A stretch of DNA of 19,372 nucleotides from UBA7359 sp047618295 (GCA_047618295.1 JBLHKL010000031.1:1-19372), one strand, 5' to 3'. Numbered from the stretch's first letter, positions 1-8,157 are shown. Numbers and translations: made by a program. Notes: generated from the sequence alone by a model not told the origin.

Positions 1-1
1 G

Positions 2-1390
2 GCGGAGACGTTTGCGGTCACGGTGAATGCGGCGACGATAGCGGAAGGTACGGTGACGGTTGATGGTGGTACGAGTGATACCGAGACAGTAACAATCAAC
101 GACATTGATCAAGCGATTAATGTGACGCTGGCGGCCAGTGAAACGAGTATTAATGAATCGAGTGGTACAACGTCACTGACCTATACGGTGAATTTAGATA
201 ATACGTTGAATGCGGGTAACACGGTGAGTGTGGTGTTAAGTACAGGTGGCACGGCAACGGACGGTACCGACTTTACACAAAGCTTAGATGCTGCTATTGC
301 AGCGGCCTTACCGGTTACGGGTGTGACGTATGTGGCAGGCACCAACACGTTAACGTTTGACTCAACATTTGTCTTGGGCAGTTTCACGTTTGACTTAACG
401 GCGAACAACGATGGTATTGTTGAGGCTGCAGAAACATTTGCTCTTACGGTAGGTACTGCGTCTATTACAGAAGGCACGGTGACGGTTGACGGTGGTACGA
501 GTGATACCGAGACGGTGACGGTTAATGACAATATTGTGACACCGCCTCCAACACCAACACCAACACCAACACCAACACCTCCAGTGGTTGACCTTAATCT
601 TGAACAAATAACTGGCGATAGTGTTGATGGTATTCCAGAAACAGAGAGCGAGTCGGATGGTGGAACTGATGGAAATAGAGAGTTAAGCGCAGAAGGTGCG
701 GTGATTGATGCTGTATCAGGGGCATATAGTTTGGGTTCAGTACGCGCATTAGATGAGGATGGTGCTGTATTGGATGCAGTTGAAGGCGCTAATAGTAGTA
801 CCGTTTATTTTGGTGATGCGATTGATGGTGAGCTTGCTGATAATACCGGTCTTTGGGATATCAGTGGTGTTAAGGGATTTTCTGTTAGTTTTTCTGTTTC
901 TGAAACTAGGCAGGGTGCTGGTTCTGAGTCTGAGCTTAGTCTATTCCCATTACGTGTCGGTACACCAGAAGCGGAGAGTAAAGATCAGTTAATCGTTAAA
1001 TCTATTTTACGCGATAGATCGTTATTTCTTGAGGTTGATTATTCAATTAATAGTGATCCAAATTTGTTAGCGACAAGTATTTCTGTTCTTCAAGTTAATG
1101 GTAGTCCGTTACCTGATTGGTTGAGAGTTGATGATAAAGGAGGTTTGGTTAGTGGTGAACCGCCTGTAGGAACAGAAGTCATTGATTTGCGTATCGAAGT
1201 TACCTTGAGTGATGGCACTGTGATAGTTCGTTATATTGATGTAAATGTCACCAGTGGCGAAATTGCTGCATTGCAAAAAATTGGCGAAGAATTTGTTGCT
1301 GGTGCAAGTTTATTCGACAAACAAATTGCACAACAAGCAATTAAGTTTGAAGATTCAATAGATAAAATAAAAAATATCTTTATTAATTAG
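2..1390 (+). CDS. C-terminal part of a large Calx-beta repeat surface protein (adhesin-like), 5' end outside window
   Basis: The reading frame is open from base 2, so this is the last 462 residues of a longer protein; the GTG at 23 is not the real start. Visible order: the end of one repeat, one complete repeat of about 142 residues with Calx-beta features (TASDGTDF-like TATDGTDF, then a GIVEAAETF motif), a Pro-Thr linker (about residues 180-194), an acidic Glu/Asp/Ser-rich stretch, and a C-terminal Ig/cadherin-like domain (LPDWLRVDDKGG... LSDGT, about residues 360-420) followed by a short charged helix. Calx-beta repeats are all-beta extracellular modules common in giant bacterial adhesins. 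No RTX nonapeptides, LPXTG signal or outer-membrane anchor are visible, so the export route must come from elsewhere; the TolC/MFP cluster just downstream is the obvious candidate. The repeat part is visibly more GC-rich than the following genes. Surface-protein class is well supported; ligand unknown. Confidence 0.85.
   Translation, partial: AETFAVTVNAATIAEGTVTVDGGTSDTETVTINDIDQAINVTLAASETSINESSGTTSLTYTVNLDNTLNAGNTVSVVLSTGGTATDGTDFTQSLDAAIAAALPVTGVTYVAGTNTLTFDSTFVLGSFTFDLTANNDGIVEAAETFALTVGTASITEGTVTVDGGTSDTETVTVNDNIVTPPPTPTPTPTPTPPVVDLNLEQITGDSVDGIPETESESDGGTDGNRELSAEGAVIDAVSGAYSLGSVRALDEDGAVLDAVEGANSSTVYFGDAIDGELADNTGLWDISGVKGFSVSFSVSETRQGAGSESELSLFPLRVGTPEAESKDQLIVKSILRDRSLFLEVDYSINSDPNLLATSISVLQVNGSPLPDWLRVDDKGGLVSGEPPVGTEVIDLRIEVTLSDGTVIVRYIDVNVTSGEIAALQKIGEEFVAGASLFDKQIAQQAIKFEDSIDKIKNIFIN
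44..525 (+). repeat. Calx-beta repeat unit boundaries, 426-nt period
   Basis: The block coding EGTVTVDGGTSDTETVT occurs at about 44-94 and again at about 470-520 with almost identical DNA. The spacing is 426 nt, i.e. 142 codons. Near identity at the DNA level means recent duplication or homogenisation of the repeats; more copies probably lie upstream of the window. Confidence 0.75.
548..577 (+). repeat. CCAACA hexamer x5 coding a Pro-Thr linker
   Basis: Five perfect in-frame copies of CCAACA encode alternating Pro-Thr, flanked by further Pro codons. Because the unit is six bases, slippage changes linker length by two residues without shifting frame. It marks the hinge between the Calx-beta repeats and the C-terminal module. 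Confidence 0.85.
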
Positions 1391-1418
1391 CAGTTTATGA
1401 TTAATATCAAATGCTTAT

Positions 1419-1479
1419 TGTTAAGTGTTGGGGAACGCTTAACACTTAACACTTAACACTTAACACTTAACACTTAACA
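1419..1479. repeat. CTTAACA heptamer array (6 copies) with one inverted copy, hairpin-forming
   Basis: Six perfect direct copies of CTTAACA run from 1438 to 1479. Just before them, TGTTAAGTGTT (1419-1429) is the reverse complement of AACACTTAACA in the array, so an 11-bp stem can form and slide in steps of seven bases. No T-tract follows, so it is not a textbook intrinsic terminator. It lies between the adhesin stop and the TolC gene and may tune read-through or vary in copy number. Confidence 0.8.
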
Positions 1480-1560
1480 ATTACCTATATAAATAAAAAT
1501 TGTTAATAAAAGCGATTATCTTTTTATGAATAAAAATATGGAAATGTATTGTTGGTAACA

Positions 1561-3060
1561 ATGAATTACCGTAATTACATAATCGTTTCCACCTTGCTGA
1601 TGTCTGGTTGTTCGTTTATTCCCATTCCATTTACAGCTGCAGAATTAAAAGATCAAGCGAGCAAGGATAATGTCCTGGTTACCCAAAATCAGGAACCCGT
1701 TGCTGGTCCTATTTCTCTTTATGAATCGATAGCGCGTTCATTGAAATACAATCTTGATTTCCATCTTGAGTTTGCTGAAAAGATTCTTTCTGAAACCGAA
1801 TTAGATCTCTCACGCTATGATTTATTACCGCAGTTAGTTGCAAAGACAGGTTATAACGGTCGCGATAAGTTTAGTGGTTCATCGAGCCAATCTTTAATTA
1901 CAGGCACACAGTCATTATCAACATCGACTTCTTCTAATCGTGATATTTTCAATACTGATTTGGAGCTAACCTGGAATGTACTTGATTTTGGTCTGTCGTA
2001 TATCAGGGCAAATCAAGCAGCGGATAAGGTTCTTATCGCTGAAGAAGAAAAAAGAAAAACTATTAATCGAATTGTTCAGGATGTAAGAACCGCATACTGG
2101 CGCGCGGTTAGTAATGATCGATTAATAGAAAAGATTGAAAGCTTATTAGAACGAGTCTCCAAGGCAATAGAACAATCAAAACAAATCGAGATAAAGCGTT
2201 TAGATCGACCATTAACCGCACTAACCTATCAACGTGAGTTAATTGGTATTAAACGTGAGCTTGAAGAATTACAGCGTGATTTATCAATTGCTAAGATTCA
2301 ACTTGCGGCATTAATGAATCTAAGACCTGGCGAAAGTTTTCAGCTAATAATTCCCGATAGAGTAGAGGCGGTTAATAAGGTCGATATTTCTCCAGAAATG
2401 ATGGAACAACTCGCGCTTGAGAATCGGCCTGAGATCAGAACTATTTCTTATGAAGAAAGAATCAACAAGAAAGAAGCCAAGGCTGCAATATTAAGACTTT
2501 TACCTGGTTTGGATATTAATTTTGGGAAAAGTCACAGTAGTAACGCATTCTTGTTTAATAATAACTGGTTGAGTTACGGTGCTAAAATTAGTTGGAACCT
2601 ACTCAATATCTTTAGATATCCGTCGACGAAGAGAGAATTAGGTGCAAGGGAAAAAGTTCTGGAAGCGAGACGCCTTGCATTAAGCATGGCCATCCTGACC
2701 CAGGTTCATGTGAGCTTGGCGCAATATGAACATGCACAGCGGGAATATAAAACTGCCGCTGACTATTATTTGACGCAGCAAAAAATTCTTAACCAATTAT
2801 TGTCGGGTGTTTCAGCCCGGACGGTTACCGAACAATCCTTAATTCGAGAAGAGATGAATATGATGGTTGCGGAGATTAAATACGATATCGCTTTTTCTGA
2901 TATTGAGAATGCTTATGCCAGTATTTTTGCGTCGTTAGGTATTGACCCTTTTCCAATTGATATAAATATGGATAACGTAGATTCATTGGCAAAATCAATT
3001 ATGAATTATTTTGAAGGTTTGTCTTTACATGAACAACTATTTTCAATGAAGGTTAAATAG
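1561..3060 (+). CDS. TolC-family outer-membrane factor with lipoprotein signal
   Basis: About 499 residues, the normal size for the TolC/OEP family, which forms trimeric outer-membrane channels with long periplasmic helical barrels. The N-terminus MNYRNYIIVSTLLMSGC is a lipoprotein-type signal ending at a lipobox Cys, as in many NodT/OprM-like members. The body shows the two family repeats: helical heptad-rich stretches separated by beta segments ending in LTWNVLDFGLSY (about residue 140) and the matching ISWNLLNIFRYP (about residue 345). The frame is open from a TTG at 1549; I prefer ATG 1561 because it gives the best signal peptide, though neither has a strong ribosome site. It heads the cluster of three adaptor-type genes and should be the exit channel for whatever they move. 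Family certain; exported substrate inferred from the adjacent adhesin gene. Confidence 0.9.
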   Translation: MNYRNYIIVSTLLMSGCSFIPIPFTAAELKDQASKDNVLVTQNQEPVAGPISLYESIARSLKYNLDFHLEFAEKILSETELDLSRYDLLPQLVAKTGYNGRDKFSGSSSQSLITGTQSLSTSTSSNRDIFNTDLELTWNVLDFGLSYIRANQAADKVLIAEEEKRKTINRIVQDVRTAYWRAVSNDRLIEKIESLLERVSKAIEQSKQIEIKRLDRPLTALTYQRELIGIKRELEELQRDLSIAKIQLAALMNLRPGESFQLIIPDRVEAVNKVDISPEMMEQLALENRPEIRTISYEERINKKEAKAAILRLLPGLDINFGKSHSSNAFLFNNNWLSYGAKISWNLLNIFRYPSTKRELGAREKVLEARRLALSMAILTQVHVSLAQYEHAQREYKTAADYYLTQQKILNQLLSGVSARTVTEQSLIREEMNMMVAEIKYDIAFSDIENAYASIFASLGIDPFPIDINMDNVDSLAKSIMNYFEGLSLHEQLFSMKVK

Positions 3061-3075
3061 GGCCGGAGCAGTTGA

Positions 3076-3852
3076 ATGAAACATAATGTCTTAAACCCCA
3101 AACTAATAATATTGTTATTACCTATTATTTTTCTTGTTCAAACAGTATATGCAGAAGATGATGATTTCTTTTCAACAGGTATAGTTTCAGACAACGTTAG
3201 GGGACTCATTAAGCCAGTTGAGAGAGCTATTATCTCTAGTGAAATTGCCGCGAAAATAAAAAGCATTCCTTTTAAAGCAGGGGATGCATTTAAGAAAGGA
3301 GATTTGTTGGTTGGGTTTGATTGCTCTTTTTATCGTGCAGATATGGCGTCAGCTGAAGCATCATATAAATCAAGACAACATATATTTGAGAATAATAAAC
3401 AGCTATTAGCATTAAATGCGATCAGCGATATTGATGTTTCAATATCTGAGTCTGAAATGCAAGTCGCCCGAGCTGATCGTACTATGAAAGCGATACGGGT
3501 CAATCAATGTAAAATAAAAGCACCCTATAGTGGACGCGTGATTGAAGTTGCTATTAATGAGCATGAAACGGTGCCTTCTGATAAAGAAATTTTATCTATA
3601 CTCAATGATAGCAATTTAGAAATTGAGTTAATTGTGCCTTCTAACTGGTTAAACTGGTTAGCCGTTGAAGAATCATTTTCATTTATGATCGATGAAACAG
3701 GAAAGGTTCTCGACGCTAAAGTTTCTAAAATTGGTGCTGTCGTAGATCCAGTTAGCCAGACAATTAAGTTGACCGGAAAGTTTGCTGACGATCTTAATGG
3801 TGTGCTATCCGGCATGAGTGGCACTGCACAATTTAGCAAGAAGAATAATTGA
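3076..3852 (+). CDS. Periplasmic adaptor (membrane-fusion protein, HlyD/RND-adaptor type), short
   Basis: 258 residues with a clear Sec signal peptide (cleavage likely after VYA, residue 26) and no later membrane segment, so it is periplasmic. Two biotinyl-lipoyl half motifs bracket a short helical hairpin: an N-terminal half with KAGDAFKKGDLL (about residues 66-77) and a C-terminal half with CKIKAPYSGRV (about residues 145-155), followed by a beta-barrel segment. This is the minimal core of an MFP, shorter than typical 350-400 residue adaptors, with little or no membrane-proximal domain. A GGAG ribosome site sits 8 nt before the ATG, 15 nt after the TolC stop. Its role should be to bridge an inner-membrane partner to the TolC-like channel. 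Adaptor identity is firm; the inner-membrane partner is not a visible pump but the two following fusion proteins. Confidence 0.88.
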   Translation: MKHNVLNPKLIILLLPIIFLVQTVYAEDDDFFSTGIVSDNVRGLIKPVERAIISSEIAAKIKSIPFKAGDAFKKGDLLVGFDCSFYRADMASAEASYKSRQHIFENNKQLLALNAISDIDVSISESEMQVARADRTMKAIRVNQCKIKAPYSGRVIEVAINEHETVPSDKEILSILNDSNLEIELIVPSNWLNWLAVEESFSFMIDETGKVLDAKVSKIGAVVDPVSQTIKLTGKFADDLNGVLSGMSGTAQFSKKNN

Positions 3853-3854
3853 TT

Positions 3855-5210
3855 ATGAGTACCGAATCACAAGGGCCAGATATGGCTGCAGTTTCGAAAT
3901 TACTTCAGTTAGAGTCTATGGCGCGTGCTGCAACTTCAGTCGATGCGTTACGATTTATGATCGTAAATGAAACACGTCGATTATTACCTTATAGGCAAGC
4001 CTATTTATTTTCTTCATTGCATCCAATAAAACGTGATTGCAAGCTTGTTTGTGCTTCTAGTGTTTCCGTGATTGAAGGACATGCCCCATTTGCAACCTGG
4101 TTGGAAAAAATGCTTGCCGCAATATTTGATAGTGAATCTATTGCGACACAAAGAATAATCGATGAGGCACAATGCCCAGAAAAATTAAAAGAGGGTTGGC
4201 AGGAATTTTCTTTACCCTTTGCTCTTTGGACGCCATTAAAATTACCCGATGGCACATTTATTGGTGGTCTATGGGTCACTAGGGAAACACCATGGCAAGA
4301 TAATGAACTTGCTTTGTTCAAACGTCTTGGAGAAACATACGCGCATGCTTTAGTTGCAATTGCCAGCAGAAGAAAGCTATATCATCGACCAAAGAAGGTG
4401 ACTTTTGCTGTTTGGATAATCATGCTTTTTTTATTGGCTGTTTTTACAAAACCGATGCGACTATCTGCTTTGGCGCCAGCTGAGATCGTTGCAAAAGACT
4501 CGGTCATTGTAAGTTCTCCTATGGATGGTGTTATTGCAGGGATTGGTTTTCCACCCAATACTTATGTCAGTAAAGGGGAAACTGTTTTTTTACTAGAAGA
4601 TACAAACCTTCGCAATGAATATAACGTTGCAGAAAAGACCTTGGCGGTAGCAGAGGCAGAATATCGCAAGGCGTCTCAGGATTCGTTCAGGGATACAAAA
4701 AGTAAATCTCAAGTGGCATTGTTGAAATCTCAAACAGAATTACATCGTAGTAAACTTGATTTTGCGGCAGAGCTACTAGATAACATTCATGTTGATGCAG
4801 CGAAAGATGGCTTACTCATCTATACGAATAAATCGGATTGGATTGGCAAGCCTGTCCAAGTCGGCGAGAGGGTCATGGAGATCGCTGATCCTGATAAAAT
4901 TCAATTAAAGGTTAATTTATCGGTGGATGATGCAATCGTCGTGATTGAAGGTGCTGATATTGATGTGTTCCTGGATACCGATCCATTAAATCCGGTTACG
5001 GCAAAGCTAGTCAGTGCCAGTTATATGGCAGAAAAATACAATCAGGATACGCTTGCCTATCGGCTTTATGCAGAGTTTGATGTGATTGATAATAAAAAAT
5101 TGAGAATCGGCTCACAGGGAACAGCTAAAATATACGGTGAACGTGTATCCATATTTTTCTATCTATTTAGACGTCCTATATCATATGTTCGTCAACTGTT
5201 TGGTGTATGA
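3855..5210 (+). CDS. GAF domain - TM - HlyD-like adaptor fusion
   Basis: 451 residues from ATG 3855 (a TTG at 3849 overlaps the previous stop and is less likely). Residues about 15-172 look like a GAF sensory domain on the cytoplasmic side (TPLKLPDGTFIGGLWV core strand pair, LFKRLGETYAHAL terminal helix). One TM helix follows at about 182-198, then a periplasmic HlyD/MFP module: a lipoyl half (SSPMDGVIAGI, YVSKGETVFLLED, about 219-249), a short coiled coil (about 250-300), the second lipoyl half (AAKDGLLIYTN) and a beta-barrel ending near the C-terminus. The gene follows the small MFP with a 2-nt gap and overlaps the next gene by ATGA, so translation is coupled. A cytoplasmic GAF fused to a periplasmic adaptor suggests export gated by a ligand or protein signal; that is inference. 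GAF assignment is from fold-like pattern and moderately sure; HlyD part is firm. Confidence 0.82.
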   Translation: MSTESQGPDMAAVSKLLQLESMARAATSVDALRFMIVNETRRLLPYRQAYLFSSLHPIKRDCKLVCASSVSVIEGHAPFATWLEKMLAAIFDSESIATQRIIDEAQCPEKLKEGWQEFSLPFALWTPLKLPDGTFIGGLWVTRETPWQDNELALFKRLGETYAHALVAIASRRKLYHRPKKVTFAVWIIMLFLLAVFTKPMRLSALAPAEIVAKDSVIVSSPMDGVIAGIGFPPNTYVSKGETVFLLEDTNLRNEYNVAEKTLAVAEAEYRKASQDSFRDTKSKSQVALLKSQTELHRSKLDFAAELLDNIHVDAAKDGLLIYTNKSDWIGKPVQVGERVMEIADPDKIQLKVNLSVDDAIVVIEGADIDVFLDTDPLNPVTAKLVSASYMAEKYNQDTLAYRLYAEFDVIDNKKLRIGSQGTAKIYGERVSIFFYLFRRPISYVRQLFGV

Positions 5211-7333
5211 ATGAGCCAAGCGAAGATATAACACTGCCGGTTTTACGGCATGATTTACAGCTGCTTGAAGGCCCTGTAGCACTTGATGGGTCACCTAGTT
5301 GGATAATTCTCGATCCGCTCAGAAATAAGTACTTCTACATTGGTTGGGCCGCGTTTCAACTCCTGTCCAGATGGTCTGTTGGCAAAGCCAGTATTCTGAT
5401 AGAAAAAGTCAAACAAGAAACCACGCTTGATGTGCATGATGATGATATTCAAAGTCTTTTATCATTTCTTTTTGTAAATAGTCTCACGCTTAATTCGGCA
5501 AACGGTACAAGCGATGATTACCTCGAACAATACTTAGCAAGTAAGCCCGGATTTTTAAAGTGGCTGATTCATAATTATTTGTTCATGAAAATACCCTTAG
5601 TTAAACCAACAGTCTTTCTCAGGAAAACACTTGTTTATTTCGAACCATTTTTTTCGACAACCACAGCCGCATTACTCGCATTTCTTGGGCTGATCGGGCT
5701 TTATATGGTTGGACGACAATGGGATGAATTTACATCTACTTTTCTTTACTTTTTTAATTTTCAAGGTCTAATGTTTTATTTTGTATCGCTGACAGCGGTT
5801 AAAATACTGCATGAACTTGCGCACGCTTATACGGTAATCAGGTATGGGTGTCAGGTGCCGACAATGGGTGTCGCGCTGTTAGTAATGTTTCCGATTCTAT
5901 ATACGGACACATCCGATACATGGAAGGTTAAATCAGCGATTGAGCGTGCACACGTTGGTGCTGCAGGCATGATAATGGAGTTGTATATTGCTTGTATCGC
6001 GACATTTAGCTGGGCATTTTTACCGGATGGTATATTTAAAAGTGCAGCTTTCATCATGGCGACAACGAGTTGGATATTGTCATTAGCAATTAATACAAAT
6101 ATTTTAATGCGTTTTGATGGTTATTATATATTTTCTGATTTGCTCGGCATTCAAAATTTGCAAAAGCGGTCATTTGATATTGGTAAATGGAAGTTAACTG
6201 AAGTTTTATTTAATTTAAGACTGAGGCCACCCGAAGCATTATCATTGTCAATGCTAAGAAAGCTCTATATTTATGCTTGGTGTGTTTGGGTCTATCGTTT
6301 ATTTCTGTTCATCGGTATTGCTGTTCTTGTCTATTATATGTTTTTCAAATTATTAGGCATAATTTTATTCACAATAGAAATCCTCTGGTTTATCGTATTG
6401 CCAGTGGTTGGGTTAATAGGGGGTTGGTGGGGAATGAGATCCAAGATTATAAAAACCAGACGTTTTTATCTTACGGCAACAATATGTATCGGTTTGATTA
6501 TTCTTTTTATATATCCATGGAATTCAACTATAAAGATACCAGCGGTTTATAAGAGCGCACAAAAAGCGACATTGTTTTCAGTAGCGCCAGGCTATATTGA
6601 TTCCAGTTTTTTGATAGAAGGTAAAAGTGTAGAAAAAAATGAAATCTTGTTGACATTAAACTCACCTATTATTGAACATGAGATAGAAACAACATTACAA
6701 AAAGTTGATATATTGAAGCTTCAGGCAAAACGAATCGCAGCAAGTTCAGAAGAATTATCAAATATTCAGATAATTATCCAACAGTTACAAGAAACGCGAT
6801 CTAAATTAAACGGTCTATATGAAAAAAAGAATGAGTTGACTATTCGTGCACCAATAAGTGGTGTGGTTTACGATATGCAAGAGTCACTGCATCATGGTCG
6901 ATGGATCAATAAGAAACTTCCTATTGCAACTATTATAGATTCAGAAAAACCAACTATTGAAGGCGTTATTTCGGAAGAAGGTTTAGTACGGGTACATCTC
7001 CAGTCTAGCGCAAAATTTATTCCTGAAAACCCTCAATTAAATTCAATATGGACCTTTGTTCAGGAAATAGAGCAAGCTAATCTACCGGCTCTGGATATTC
7101 CAGAATTGGCCTCTGTTTTTGGCGGCAAAGTTCCGGTTCAATATGATGAGTCAAATCAAATGGTTCCAGATAAATCAGTGTACCGAGTTCGATTTAAAAT
7201 TAGTTCTGTTGAGGATGTTTCTGTTGAGCAAGTTATACGTGGTGTGGTGCATATTGAAGGAGAAACACAAAGTTTTATTAATAAAGCATATAAATTAGTG
7301 GCTTCTGTATTACTCAAAGAGTCTGGCTTCTAA
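5207..7333 (+). CDS. PqqD-like / M50 site-2 protease / HlyD-like adaptor fusion
   Basis: 708 residues. Residues about 10-95 resemble the PqqD-type winged-helix fold (SWIILDPLRNKYFYIG, then a helix and LLSFLFVNSLTL), a domain known elsewhere for peptide binding. A polytopic membrane region of about 147-436 carries the M50 zinc site HELAH (202-206) and the second motif around N298...D304-G305 (RFDGYY), so the protease looks intact. The periplasmic tail (about 445-690) is an HlyD-like adaptor: first lipoyl half VAPGYIDSSF, a coiled coil (about 488-540), second half IRAPISGVVYDM. Start is fixed by the ATGA overlap with the preceding gene. Related PqqD-M50-HlyD proteins exist in bacteria but their function is poorly known. 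Here it takes the place an ABC or RND pump would have, and I infer it engages and perhaps cleaves the adhesin next door. Domains are firm except the PqqD-like call. Confidence 0.85.
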   Translation: MNEPSEDITLPVLRHDLQLLEGPVALDGSPSWIILDPLRNKYFYIGWAAFQLLSRWSVGKASILIEKVKQETTLDVHDDDIQSLLSFLFVNSLTLNSANGTSDDYLEQYLASKPGFLKWLIHNYLFMKIPLVKPTVFLRKTLVYFEPFFSTTTAALLAFLGLIGLYMVGRQWDEFTSTFLYFFNFQGLMFYFVSLTAVKILHELAHAYTVIRYGCQVPTMGVALLVMFPILYTDTSDTWKVKSAIERAHVGAAGMIMELYIACIATFSWAFLPDGIFKSAAFIMATTSWILSLAINTNILMRFDGYYIFSDLLGIQNLQKRSFDIGKWKLTEVLFNLRLRPPEALSLSMLRKLYIYAWCVWVYRLFLFIGIAVLVYYMFFKLLGIILFTIEILWFIVLPVVGLIGGWWGMRSKIIKTRRFYLTATICIGLIILFIYPWNSTIKIPAVYKSAQKATLFSVAPGYIDSSFLIEGKSVEKNEILLTLNSPIIEHEIETTLQKVDILKLQAKRIAASSEELSNIQIIIQQLQETRSKLNGLYEKKNELTIRAPISGVVYDMQESLHHGRWINKKLPIATIIDSEKPTIEGVISEEGLVRVHLQSSAKFIPENPQLNSIWTFVQEIEQANLPALDIPELASVFGGKVPVQYDESNQMVPDKSVYRVRFKISSVEDVSVEQVIRGVVHIEGETQSFINKAYKLVASVLLKESGF

Positions 7334-7585
7334 ACAAAAGTTAATATATGTAATTAAATTTGTGCGTTATATTATTTGTGCTATTAATTAACGATTAAAG
7401 AATAGAAAAAAACAATTTACTGTTCATGTTATATCAACAGACATAAACGTTATCTCCATCACATTCATTTAGCATGAAACGAGACATAGTTCTCATGTAA
7501 TTGATTCATAATGTGAATCAGCACACATTATTTTTATTTATTTATTATATAGTTTAAATATGTCTCACAACTATATGTAAAATAT
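7334..7585. other. AT-rich intergenic region, no gene
   Basis: No plausible coding frame. It holds one perfect 7-bp inverted repeat, TGATTCA (7502-7508) / TGAATCA (7514-7520) with a 5-nt spacer, shaped like an operator for a dimeric regulator, about 65 nt before the lipoprotein start. No intrinsic terminator for the export operon was recognised. Confidence 0.5.
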
Positions 7586-7927
7586 ATGAAAAAATATTAC
7601 ACACTTATTTCCTTTTTAGTCGTTATTCTGTCAAGCACGGCATGTACATCAACTATAAGTAATGTTGTTGAATCTTCCGAGCTCGATAACACCTTGTTAG
7701 TCTATGAAGATGGTCGGATGAAATTCAATTCACGCTTTGTTAATGATGACGAAGTCGTCATTTATAATGATGGTAGAGGTGGCGAACGTGCTGCAATAAA
7801 AGTTCGTGTACCAATACATTCAGACTTTTATCGCGACTCTATAATCGTAGTACGTGTTGCCGATCAATTTGATGAGTCAGTAGCTGATGGTCAACAGGAT
7901 CCTGTAAATACAGATAATATTAATTAA
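7586..7927 (+). CDS. Small predicted lipoprotein, unknown function
   Basis: 113 residues. The N-terminus MKKYYTLISFLVVILSSTAC is a lipoprotein signal with lipobox STAC, so the mature protein of about 94 residues would be anchored through Cys20. The rest is acidic and beta-prone (LLVYEDGRMKFNSRFVNDDE, VVIYNDGRGGERAAIKVRVP), ending in a disordered Asp/Asn/Gln tail. I do not recognise the family. It stands alone: 252 nt after the export operon on the same strand and convergent with the antiporter gene. The same orientation and envelope location would fit an accessory role for the adhesin system, but nothing in the sequence proves it. Confidence 0.7.
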   Translation: MKKYYTLISFLVVILSSTACTSTISNVVESSELDNTLLVYEDGRMKFNSRFVNDDEVVIYNDGRGGERAAIKVRVPIHSDFYRDSIIVVRVADQFDESVADGQQDPVNTDNIN

Positions 7928-7950
7928 TAATATTGTTGAAAATCCATACA

Positions 7951-8140
7951 GGACGTAATCGTTACACCTCTAGGGAAGGAGGTGTTAGAGCCGCGTTGGG
8001 AACGAAGGCCGAGAGCCGAGTCTGGATGCCTACATTCCTATAGACAATATCGTTTGCGCAGGACGCCTACAAAGCTGTAGGCGGCAGACACCAACAGCAG
8101 GCGCTTTAGGCGACGTTTGGAACGAGTTGTCGAGCGACGG
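7951..8140. repeat. Dispersed intergenic repeat, copy 1
   Basis: This convergent intergenic region is more GC-rich than its surroundings and full of dyads: ACACCTC (7964-7970)/GAGGTGT (7979-7985), and CGCCTACA (8064-8071)/TGTAGGCG (8076-8083) with a 4-nt loop. In order it contains GGACGTAAT (7951), CAGGACGCCTACA (8059-8071) and a TGGA.C.AG..GTCGA.C block (from 8118). The same three blocks, in the same order on the opposite strand, occur at 15585-15676. It has no coding potential and may form RNA hairpins ending both converging transcripts. Confidence 0.65.
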
Positions 8141-8157
8141 TGCACATGGTCGTAGTA

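Noticed and set aside
395..607. A Cys/Trp-rich minus-strand frame of 70 codons.
   Set aside because: It is the reverse of the CCAACA hexamer tract inside the adhesin gene and has no ribosome site.
1..1390. RTX-type calcium-binding adhesin.
   Set aside because: No GGxGxD nonapeptides are visible in this part; only Calx-beta-like repeats and an Ig-like domain.
1490..1548. Promoter before the TolC gene.
   Set aside because: The region is so AT-rich that several weak -10/-35 pairs can be drawn; none is convincing.
7964..7985. Hairpin after the lipoprotein gene taken as a terminator.
   Set aside because: The stem is perfect but no T-tract follows on either strand, and it belongs to the dispersed repeat, so I did not call it a terminator.
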